A stretch of 64,000 bases of DNA, taken from NCBI GenBank assembly GCA_038521825.1, contig JBCBKL010000020.1:14631-78630 (forward strand). Direction: 5' to 3'. Shown here piece by piece: positions 58,026 through 64,000 of the stretch (its first letter is position 1; every line of letters starts with the position of its first letter). The DNA comes from JBCBKL01 sp038521825. Its GTDB lineage: Bacteria; Pseudomonadota; Alphaproteobacteria; Rhodobacterales; Rhodobacteraceae. The translations under genes were made by a program, and so were the position numbers. The notes under the pieces are model-generated. The model had not been told where the DNA came from, made no database searches, and saw only the letters and a program-made list of their open reading frames with translations.

Positions 58026-58859
58026 TCAGATCGCGACGGGACGCGCTTTGGCGAGTGCATCAAACGCCATTAATGTATCAACCAGTTGAGCCATATCAGA
58101 CAAGTGGATCATGTTGGGCCCGTCTGACGGCGCATTGTCCGGATCGGGGTGCGTTTCGATGAAAACGGCAGCAACACCGACGGCCACCGCGGCCCGCGCC
58201 ATCACCGGTGCAAATTCCCGCTGCCCGCCGGACGAGCCCCCTTTGCCGCCCGGCTGCTGCACCGAATGGGTCGCATCCATCACCACCGGATAGCCGGTCT
58301 GCGCCATCTGGGGCAGCGCCCGCATGTCGGCAACGAGGGTGTTGTAGCCAAAGGACGTCCCCCGCTCGGTCAGTAGGATCCGTTCGTTGCCGGTGCTTTC
58401 GATCTTAGTCACGATATTGGGCATCTCCCACGGCGCCAGAAACTGCCCCTTTTTGACATTCACGACTGCACCGGTATTGCCAGCGGCCAGAAGCATGTCG
58501 GTTTGGCGGCAGAGAAATGCCGGGATCTGCAGGATATCGGCTACCTCGGCGGCGACGGCGCACTGTGCCTCGGTATGGACATCTGTCAGGACGGGAACAC
58601 CGACCGCATCCTTGACCGATTTCAGCGCCGCGAGGCCGTCGTCGATGCCCATGCCGCGCTGACCGGAAAGCGAGGTCCGGTTGGCCTTGTCGTAGCTGGC
58701 CTTGAACACGTACTGCGCCCCGGCGGCATCGCAGGCCTCTTTCACGGTTGCTGCGATGTCCTGCCCCTGCCCCGCACTTTCGATCTGGCAGGGCCCAGCG
58801 ATGATGGTCAGGGGCCGGTCATTGCCGATGGTCAGATCGGCGATTGAGACGTGTTTCAT
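58026..58859 (-). CDS. kdsA: 3-deoxy-8-phosphooctulonate synthase
   Basis: 277 residues, normal KdsA length. IIAGPCQIESAGQGQDIAA, VFKASYDKANRTSLSGQRGMGI, VLTDVHTEAQCAVAAEVADILQIPAFLCRQTDMLLAA, ILLTERGTSFGYN and VFIETHPDPDNAPSDGPNM are the DAHP-synthase-fold motifs of KdsA. Makes Kdo-8-phosphate from arabinose-5-P and PEP. It starts directly at the kpsE stop (58860/58859), zero spacing, so Kdo supply is tied to capsule export; the lipopolysaccharide Kdo enzyme may be this one or another copy. Confidence 0.95.
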   Translation of the reverse strand: MKHVSIADLTIGNDRPLTIIAGPCQIESAGQGQDIAATVKEACDAAGAQYVFKASYDKANRTSLSGQRGMGIDDGLAALKSVKDAVGVPVLTDVHTEAQCAVAAEVADILQIPAFLCRQTDMLLAAGNTGAVVNVKKGQFLAPWEMPNIVTKIESTGNERILLTERGTSFGYNTLVADMRALPQMAQTGYPVVMDATHSVQQPGGKGGSSGGQREFAPVMARAAVAVGVAAVFIETHPDPDNAPSDGPNMIHLSDMAQLVDTLMAFDALAKARPVAI

Positions 58860-60446
58860 CTAGGCGGTCACCTGTTCCCTCAGGATCGACGCGGTCAGCG
58901 AGATCATCAGGTAGATGCCCGTAAAGATGAGGAATGCCAAGATCGTATTCTCGAATGCGCGGGGATATGACGGCTCTTCGCTTGCCACGGGTTCGACTGC
59001 CGTGGTGAGGTAGCGGACCTGCCGGTTCGCTTCGGTCCGGGTCTGCTCCATTTGTTGCAAGGCCGATTGCAGCAACGCGTCGCGGGTTGCAAGATCGGCC
59101 TGCGCCATCTGGATCCGCACCGTCAGCTGCGCCAGCGAATTCTCACCTTGACTGGCATCCGTCATCCGCGTGTTCAGCTGATCGAGTTGGTTCTGCAGCC
59201 GACGCACATCAGACTGAGCACCATCCACCCGGGCCTGGTTGGGGCGGGCGTTGTCCAGAAGCGCAGCCAGTTGCAGCTCTTTCTCAAGCAACTGCAGCTC
59301 GACATTGTTGATTTGCGCCCGGAGGCCCGCGATGACCCCCTCGGGATCAAGGGTCGACCCTTCGAGCTGCAGGCGCACCAGATCCTCCTGCGCGGCGCGG
59401 CGTTCATCCACAGCATTGTCAAAGCTCTCGCGCGCGTCGCGCATCTGGTCCTGACGCTTCTTGTCGCTGAGGTTGTTCACCCGTTCTTCCGCATAGGCGA
59501 TCAGGCGTTCCGAGAACTGCTTTGCCACCTCGGGATTGGCGGCGATAACCTCCATCCGGATCACGCCCTCGGTAGGGTCATAACCGATTTTGATGTTCTT
59601 TTTGTAAGTCTTGTAGGCTTCTTCATTCGTGGGACTGGAGGTCAGGCGCTGGATCGGATCGATCCAGCTTTGGGTCCAGTGTTCCTTGAACCCCGCATCA
59701 CGGTCGAGCCGCAGCATCGCGTCCTTCGATTTCAAGTAACCCTGCGTAGCTATGCTGTCGGAATTCGTCGCGAATTGGGTCCCTGACAAGAGGCCGCCCA
59801 CGCCACCACCGGACCCTTCCGACTGAATGATCAGAAACTCGGACTCCGTGGAATACATCGGCGTCGCGATGCTGTAGAAATAATAGCCCGCAATCGCCGT
59901 GGGCAAGAAAACAAAAAAGGCCAATCGGGCAAACAGCATCGCCACCTTGCGCTGTCGCCGGCGCAGCAACTGCTGTTGCATGTCCTTGATTTCACGCGCG
60001 CGGCGTTCGGCCGGCGACAGCTGTTCGGTCGAGGGCAGGTTGAAACCGCCGCCGGGGACGGTTTGTGGCAACTGACCTTCGGCCTCGACCTTGCTGTTGT
60101 CCTTGGGGGCAGCCTTGGCCTGCGGACCGCCTGCGCCTGCCGGTGCCACCAGCTCAAGGCGGCTGTCTTTCTGGAAAGGGTCAATGCCACCGGCCCGCAG
60201 CTTTCGGACCGCATCGATATCGGATTCGACCGTAATGCCCTGCCGCAGCGCGATCCTGCGGGCCATGCGCAGCTGGCGCGGCGTCAGATCGCTCTCGGCG
60301 ATCTCTTGGTCCGGTTTGGCCTGGGCCTCCTGACCTTCTTTGGAAGCATCTGCCGCCTCGGCGCGTGGGGGCGCCGCCGCAGCACCGTCGCTGGGGGCGT
60401 CCGTCCTGCGGACCCGGAACTTACGCGCCTTGGGTTTCGTAGTCAT
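58860..60446 (-). CDS. kpsE: Capsule polysaccharide export inner-membrane protein (KpsE/CtrB/BexC type)
   Basis: 528 residues from the ATG at MTTKPKARKFRVRR. An N-terminal cytoplasmic extension of about 145 residues, rich in Ala/Pro/Arg, precedes TM1 (MLFARLAFFVFLPTAIAGYYFYSIA). A periplasmic stretch with long coiled coil (LSDKKRQDQMRDARESFDNAVDERRAAQEDLVRLQLEG... QLLEKELQLAALLD) leads to a C-terminal TM (ENTILAFLIFTGIYLMISLTASIL). It is a co-polymerase-like export protein that bridges KpsT/KpsM to the outer-membrane channel. It overlaps the kpsT end by 26 nt. The long N-terminal extension is unusual. Confidence 0.88.
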   Translation of the reverse strand: MTTKPKARKFRVRRTDAPSDGAAAAPPRAEAADASKEGQEAQAKPDQEIAESDLTPRQLRMARRIALRQGITVESDIDAVRKLRAGGIDPFQKDSRLELVAPAGAGGPQAKAAPKDNSKVEAEGQLPQTVPGGGFNLPSTEQLSPAERRAREIKDMQQQLLRRRQRKVAMLFARLAFFVFLPTAIAGYYFYSIATPMYSTESEFLIIQSEGSGGGVGGLLSGTQFATNSDSIATQGYLKSKDAMLRLDRDAGFKEHWTQSWIDPIQRLTSSPTNEEAYKTYKKNIKIGYDPTEGVIRMEVIAANPEVAKQFSERLIAYAEERVNNLSDKKRQDQMRDARESFDNAVDERRAAQEDLVRLQLEGSTLDPEGVIAGLRAQINNVELQLLEKELQLAALLDNARPNQARVDGAQSDVRRLQNQLDQLNTRMTDASQGENSLAQLTVRIQMAQADLATRDALLQSALQQMEQTRTEANRQVRYLTTAVEPVASEEPSYPRAFENTILAFLIFTGIYLMISLTASILREQVTA

Positions 60447-61083
60447 ACAGCCGCTTTGCCTCTTCCAATGTGTCGAACTGGTGCAGCTTGCCATCCAGCA
60501 GAACCGCAGCCTCACGCGCAAACTTTTCCAGCGTGCTGGCCTGATGCGACACAATTATGATTGTTGTTGTGCGCAGCCGTTCGCGCAAGATGTCACTGGC
60601 TTTCTTGTTGAATTCGACATCCGTGCTGGCCGGCATCCCCTCGTCGATGAGGTAGATGTCGAAATCGAGCGCCAGCATCAACGCAAAGCTGAACCGCGCC
60701 CGCATGCCCGAACTGTACGTGCCCAGCGGTTGGTCGAAATATTCGCCCAAACCACACAGCCAGCGGCAGTAGCTTTCGACATAGTCGGGATCGAGCCCAT
60801 ACAGCCGCGCGATGTACCGGGCGTTTTCCATGGCCGAGATCTTGCCCACGACACCACCCATGAACCCCAGTGGAAATGACACGTTGCACGACCGCCGGAT
60901 TTCGCCCTCATCCGGCTTTTCAAGGCCCGCCATCATGTTGATCAGCGTCGTCTTGCCCGTGCCGTTCGGCGCAAGAATGCCAAGCGACCGCCCCAGTTCC
61001 ACGCGGAAAGACACCCGGTCGAGAATGACCTTGTGCTGACTGCCTGTCCAAAAGGCCTTGCTGACGTTCTCGAACTCAAGCAT
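60421..61083 (-). CDS. kpsT: Capsule polysaccharide export ATP-binding protein (KpsT type)
   Basis: 220 residues. Walker A PNGTGKTT (39-46), signature YSSGMRARFSFALMLALDF (123-141) and Walker B IYLIDEG (143-149) follow the KpsT/Wzt-like pattern, where the signature is S-S-G-M-R-x-R instead of LSGGQ. The first residues MLEFENVSKAFWTG are typical. With a KpsM permease it energises export of a Kdo-linked capsule. No kpsM is adjacent in this window. The C-terminus overlaps kpsE. Confidence 0.93.
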   Translation of the reverse strand: MLEFENVSKAFWTGSQHKVILDRVSFRVELGRSLGILAPNGTGKTTLINMMAGLEKPDEGEIRRSCNVSFPLGFMGGVVGKISAMENARYIARLYGLDPDYVESYCRWLCGLGEYFDQPLGTYSSGMRARFSFALMLALDFDIYLIDEGMPASTDVEFNKKASDILRERLRTTTIIIVSHQASTLEKFAREAAVLLDGKLHQFDTLEEAKRLYDYETQGA

Positions 61084-61257
61084 CGCTGCTCCGGCTTCTG
61101 CCTATTGCGCCCGTTTTTCAGGCATCGCCCCTGCCCTATCAGACGGTCCTTAACGGTCTGTTCACCGACATTCGAAACTTTATCCACAAACGGCAGATAA
61201 ATCTACAGACCCGCGCGGGGCGGATCTGTGACAGCATCAAGGATTTTGGCAGGCGTT

Positions 61258-62292
61258 TCAGGCGACGGCTTGCCAGGCCAGCCCGGCAATCATCGCGCCC
61301 GTCACGGCAAAGCCAAGATAGGCGGCAAAGACCCGCGGCTTGACCAGCGCCCAGACCGCGATGGCCGCCGGTATGGAGCTGACACCACCCGCGATGACGA
61401 ACGACATCGCCGCGCCGTTTGCCATGCCCTGCGCCAGCAACGCGTCGACCAGGGGGACGGCGGCATAGCCGTTCAGATAGGCCGGAGCGCCGACGATAGC
61501 CCCCAACAGGATCGGCCCGGCTCCGCTGCCGCCTAGTACCGTCGCGATCAATTCCGCCGGGATGTACCGCAGCATTAGGGATTCGATCACATAGGCGAGC
61601 GCCAGCCACTTGAGCAGGAACAACGCGTTCTCAAGCCCCGTATCGCGAAAGATCCGAACACGGTCGCTGCCACCCCAGAAACGCCAGACTGGCTTTTCCG
61701 AGAACGGTTTCTTGGCACCGCAGCATCCTCCGACTGCGGGGCGCTCGCGCAGGGGGTCGACAAAGACCGGGGAATTGGCCAGCAGCATGGTGCCAAAACC
61801 GCCGAACATGCCAAGGCAAATCGCGGCGATGGTCTTTGCAATGGCAAAGTCCCAGCCCAAAGTGCCGGACGTGATGAGGAACATGGCCGGGTCCATCAGG
61901 GGCGAGGCGAGCCAGAACGCCATCACGGCCCCCAGCGGAGCGCCCACTGCCAGCAACGCGGCGATAAAGGGGATCACCTCACACGAACAGAAGGGCGACA
62001 GCCCCCCGAGAAGTGCTGCAAGCACAATCATCCGCGCCGGGTTGCCCTCGAACGCCTTGGCAAGCAGGTTTTCCGCCCCCGTCGCCTTCAGATAAGCCAC
62101 GGCAAGCACGGCGAAGGCTATAAAGGGCGCTGTGTGCCCCAATGCGCCGACCGCAAACGTGATCGACGGCCCGAACTGCGCGGGATCGAAGACTGCGAGC
62201 GCCGCCAATATCGCAAGGACAGCGAACCAGGCCCAGTCGATCTTTTTTCGCCATTCAAGGGCTGCGCGCTGTGTCTGTGTTGTATCAGTCAT
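61258..62292 (-). CDS. DUF318/ArsP-type permease
   Basis: 344 residues, eight or more membrane helices. Signatures: GGLSPFCSCEVIPFIAALLAVGAPLGAVMAFWLASPLMDPAMFLI and, in the second half, GAGPILLGAIVGAPAYLNGYAAVPLVDALLAQGMANGAAMSFVIAGGVSSIPAAIAVWALVKP. A central loop has GGCCGAKKP. Members include ArsP methylarsenite exporters and SO_0444-type metal exporters; the substrate here could be methylarsenicals, copper or zinc. It overlaps the upstream ArsR-type gene by 8 nt, so it is regulated with it. Confidence 0.88.
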   Translation of the reverse strand: MTDTTQTQRAALEWRKKIDWAWFAVLAILAALAVFDPAQFGPSITFAVGALGHTAPFIAFAVLAVAYLKATGAENLLAKAFEGNPARMIVLAALLGGLSPFCSCEVIPFIAALLAVGAPLGAVMAFWLASPLMDPAMFLITSGTLGWDFAIAKTIAAICLGMFGGFGTMLLANSPVFVDPLRERPAVGGCCGAKKPFSEKPVWRFWGGSDRVRIFRDTGLENALFLLKWLALAYVIESLMLRYIPAELIATVLGGSGAGPILLGAIVGAPAYLNGYAAVPLVDALLAQGMANGAAMSFVIAGGVSSIPAAIAVWALVKPRVFAAYLGFAVTGAMIAGLAWQAVA

Positions 62293-62629
62293 TATCGTGA
62301 TCCTCGCACAGGTCCGCGCTGTCGGCGCAGCATTCGTTCAGCAGAAATTCCGAAAGCGCTTTGACCGTGTCATAAGCCACAGCCGCGCAAATGATCGAGC
62401 GGCCTTGCCGCTGTTGGTCCACCAGCCCCGCCTGGGCCAGCAGCTTGACGTGATGGGTAAGAGTCGAGCCCGTTACACCGCTGCGCTTGCCCAGTTCTCC
62501 GATACTCAGACCGTCAGGCCCGGCGCGTACAAGTGTCCGCAAGACCCCCAGGCGTTGCTCTGATCCCAAGGCGGCAAAGCTGCTGGCGGCCAGTGTAAGG
62601 TCGATGTTTTCAGGCGAATCTATTTTCAT
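62285..62629 (-). CDS. ArsR/SmtB family metal-responsive regulator
   Basis: 114 residues. Winged HTH: FAALGSEQRLGVLRTLVRAGPDGLSIGELGKRSGVTGSTLTHHVKLLAQAGLVDQQRQGRSIICAAVAYD (about 19-88). The C-terminus is rich in Cys and Asp (NECCADSADLCEDHDND), suggesting a C-terminal arsenite- or metal-binding site instead of the classic CxC in the recognition helix. It is encoded upstream of the permease and next to a 22-bp palindrome. Repressor with metal-induced release is the family mechanism. Confidence 0.9.
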   Translation of the reverse strand: MKIDSPENIDLTLAASSFAALGSEQRLGVLRTLVRAGPDGLSIGELGKRSGVTGSTLTHHVKLLAQAGLVDQQRQGRSIICAAVAYDTVKALSEFLLNECCADSADLCEDHDND

Positions 62630-62668
62630 ATTTCTAGAATTGTCGAATTAATTGAATTGTGCAAGTGT

Positions 62669-62690
62669 TATTTCGAAGAATTTCGAAATA
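62669..62690. promoter_or_regulatory. ArsR operator candidate, perfect 9-bp inverted repeat
   Basis: TATTTCGAA (62669-62677) and TTCGAAATA (62682-62690) are perfect arms with spacer GAAT. It lies between the arsR start (62629) and the divergent gene start (62729). A second AT-rich site with AATTAATT symmetry is at about 62643-62656. Either or both could be ArsR operators. Confidence 0.6.
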
Positions 62691-62728
62691 ATTGCACATC
62701 CCCATCCGGCGCTGTACCGCTAAGACCC

Positions 62729-63316
62729 ATGTCCGACCTTCGCTCAGCCCTGCGGGCCTGCCGGATTTGCGCGGATCGCTTTGCAGCCACGGCCACCGCG
62801 CATGAACCGCGGCCCATCGTCTGGTTCCAGCCCGGCGCGCGCATCCTGATCGCCGGTCAGGCGCCAGGCGCGCAGGTGCATGCCAAGGGTCGCCCCTTTG
62901 ACGATCCATCAGGCGACCGGCTGCGGGATTGGATGGGGATCGGGCGTGACATCTTTTACGATCAGACCCGCCTTGCGATCGTCCCTATGGGGTTCTGCTT
63001 TCCCGGCTACGATGCAAAGGGGTCAGACCTGCCGCCACCGCCCATTTGTCACAAGACATGGCGCGCGCAGGTAATGGACGAGGTCGGCGCCGTACCCCTT
63101 ATCCTGCTGGTAGGCGGATATGCCCAAAAATGGCACCTCGGCGTCAAAACCGGCGTCACCGACACCGTCGAAGACTGGCGCACCCATGCACCGGGTGTTT
63201 TTCCCTTGCCGCATCCGTCTTGGCGGAATACCGGCTGGATCAAACGCAACCCGTGGTTCGAGGCTGAGGTACTGCCCGCGCTCCGGTCCCGCGTGCAAGA
63301 GGTGCTCGATGGCTGA
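62729..63316 (+). CDS. Uracil-DNA glycosylase superfamily protein
   Basis: 195 residues from the ATG at MSDLRSALRACRICADRF. The ILIAGQAPGAQVHAKGRPFDDPSGDRLRDWMGI stretch is the UDG motif 1 region with the conserved G-x-x-P/A-G and the Asp/Ser loop. HPSWRNTGWIKRNPWFEAEVLP is motif 2 (H-P-S). N-terminal Cys pair (C10-x2-C13) could bind an iron-sulfur cluster, as in UDG families 4/5. The DUF-type members remove uracil from DNA or are uncharacterised. It is divergent from arsR; an SseB-like gene overlaps its end by 8 nt. Confidence 0.75.
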   Translation: MSDLRSALRACRICADRFAATATAHEPRPIVWFQPGARILIAGQAPGAQVHAKGRPFDDPSGDRLRDWMGIGRDIFYDQTRLAIVPMGFCFPGYDAKGSDLPPPPICHKTWRAQVMDEVGAVPLILLVGGYAQKWHLGVKTGVTDTVEDWRTHAPGVFPLPHPSWRNTGWIKRNPWFEAEVLPALRSRVQEVLDG

Positions 63317-64000
63317 AACTCCGCTCGACATGGCGCATGCCGCGATGAAGGCTACGCCCGGAAACGACGCCGCCCGACTGCGGTTCTTTGAGCGGATCTC
63401 CGATGCAGAGCTGTTCTTGCTGCTGCGGGAGGAGGCCAGCGGTGGCCAGATCAAACCCGAAATCTTCGAAACCGGCGCGCATCGTCTGGTTCTGGCCTTC
63501 GACCGGGAAGAGCGGCTGGCGGAATTCGTCGGAGGCTCGGCGCCCTATGCGGCCCTTTCGGGACGGGCGATCGCGGCGCTGCTCGCCGGTCAGGGGCTAG
63601 GTCTGGGGCTGAACTTCGATGTCGCGCCCTCGTCCTTCATGCTGGACGCGCAGGGCGTGGCATGGCTCGCCGACACGCTGGGGCATGCGCCCGAACAGGT
63701 CGAAAGCCTGTTCGCTGAACTCTCGGCACCCGCGGGATTGCCCGAAAGCCTGATCACCGCGCTGGACACCAAGCTCGCGGCGGCAGCGGGGCTGGCCCGG
63801 TCGGCCTATCTGGTCGGAACGAAGTCGAAGACCGGGGCGTCCGGCCATCTGCTCGGGTTTGTCGATGCCCTTGAAGAGGCCGAAGACGCACTGGCCAAGG
63901 CCGTGTCCGAAGCGCTGACTTTCTCCGGGATCGAAGCGGGGGTGCTGGATGTCGGGTTTTTCGCCGCGTCCGATCCTGTGACCGCGCGGCTGGCGCGGTG
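63309..64000 (+). CDS. SseB-like protein (3' partial)
   Basis: At least 230 residues; the gene runs off the right edge. MAETPLDMAHAAMKATPGNDAARLRFFERISDAELFLLLREEASG, LVLAFDREERLAEFVGGSAPYAALSGRAIAALLAGQGLGLGLNFDVAPSSFMLDAQGVAWLADTLGH matches the SseB N-terminal domain (enhanced serine sensitivity protein, also in type III secretion-associated annotation). The function of this chromosomal form is unknown. The start overlaps the stop of the UDG-family gene, so the two are coupled. Confidence 0.75.
   Translation, partial: MAETPLDMAHAAMKATPGNDAARLRFFERISDAELFLLLREEASGGQIKPEIFETGAHRLVLAFDREERLAEFVGGSAPYAALSGRAIAALLAGQGLGLGLNFDVAPSSFMLDAQGVAWLADTLGHAPEQVESLFAELSAPAGLPESLITALDTKLAAAAGLARSAYLVGTKSKTGASGHLLGFVDALEEAEDALAKAVSEALTFSGIEAGVLDVGFFAASDPVTARLAR

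Overview
The window looks like a piece of chromosome from an alphaproteobacterium of the family Rhodobacteraceae, most likely the marine roseobacter group. The main pointers are gcrA (an alphaproteobacterial cell-cycle regulator), a petABC cytochrome bc1 operon, the yacG-rng-maf-infA block, a PCu(A)C copper chaperone, a homologue of sulfopropanediol dehydrogenase beside a D-cysteine desulfhydrase/L-cysteate sulfo-lyase family gene, a perfect FnrL-type palindrome, high G+C, and many coupled genes with ATGA or GTGA overlaps. The genus cannot be fixed from sequence reading alone. No rRNA, CRISPR array, transposase, integrase or prophage block is visible.

Layout. 1-3.1 kb: the end of a translationally coupled five-gene sugar operon (two glycosyltransferases, a histidine phosphatase, a polysaccharide deacetylase-like protein, a methyltransferase). 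3.2-5.8 kb: the most accessory-looking stretch, with a secreted PA14-like protein, a GTAC-cored intergenic repeat, an orphan Phd-like gene, an FNR box followed by an intrinsic terminator (candidate anaerobic small RNA), a small coiled-coil ORF, a HEPN-like gene of lower G+C between short direct repeats, and tRNA-Phe. 5.9-7.9 kb: housekeeping block yacG, rng-like, maf, infA. 8-13.2 kb: nitrilase, Asp/Glu racemase family, cuyA-like and hpsN-like genes with a divergent LysR regulator, plausibly an organosulfonate catabolic unit. 13.2-24 kb: site-2 protease, sirtuin, PCu(A)C with a small secreted CxxC protein, rpmB, meaB, hrpB, panE-argF-argD and an acidic unknown protein. 24.2-27.8 kb: gcrA, petABC and its terminator.

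27.9-47 kb: TetR regulator and divergent homocysteine S-methyltransferase family gene, a secreted barrel-like protein, GNAT, methyltransferase, old-yellow-enzyme homologue, an RND efflux pair, FrhB/BciB-family iron-sulfur protein with nadK, glyA, an M20 dipeptidase coupled to a fluoroacetate-dehalogenase-like hydrolase and an HD hydrolase, a DsrE-like protein, an esterase and cfa. 47.2-56.3 kb: a ThDP enzyme coupled to a CaiB/BaiF CoA-transferase behind a Crp/Fnr-type palindrome, a TTC38-type TPR protein, and an opgC-opgG-opgH osmoregulated periplasmic glucan operon. 56.5-61.1 kb (minus strand): kpsT-kpsE-kdsA-phosphohexomutase, coupling capsule export with Kdo supply. 61.3-64 kb: ArsR regulator with a DUF318-type metal(loid) permease and a 9-bp-arm operator, a divergent uracil-DNA-glycosylase family gene and a truncated SseB-like gene.

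Starts were chosen by Shine-Dalgarno signals, overlap with upstream stop codons and domain N-termini; several differ from the longest open frame. Two short sequence families recur outside genes: the GTAC-cored element (near 3.8 kb and 19.7 kb) and a motif that begins at the TGA stop of two minus-strand genes (8.9 kb and 21.7 kb).
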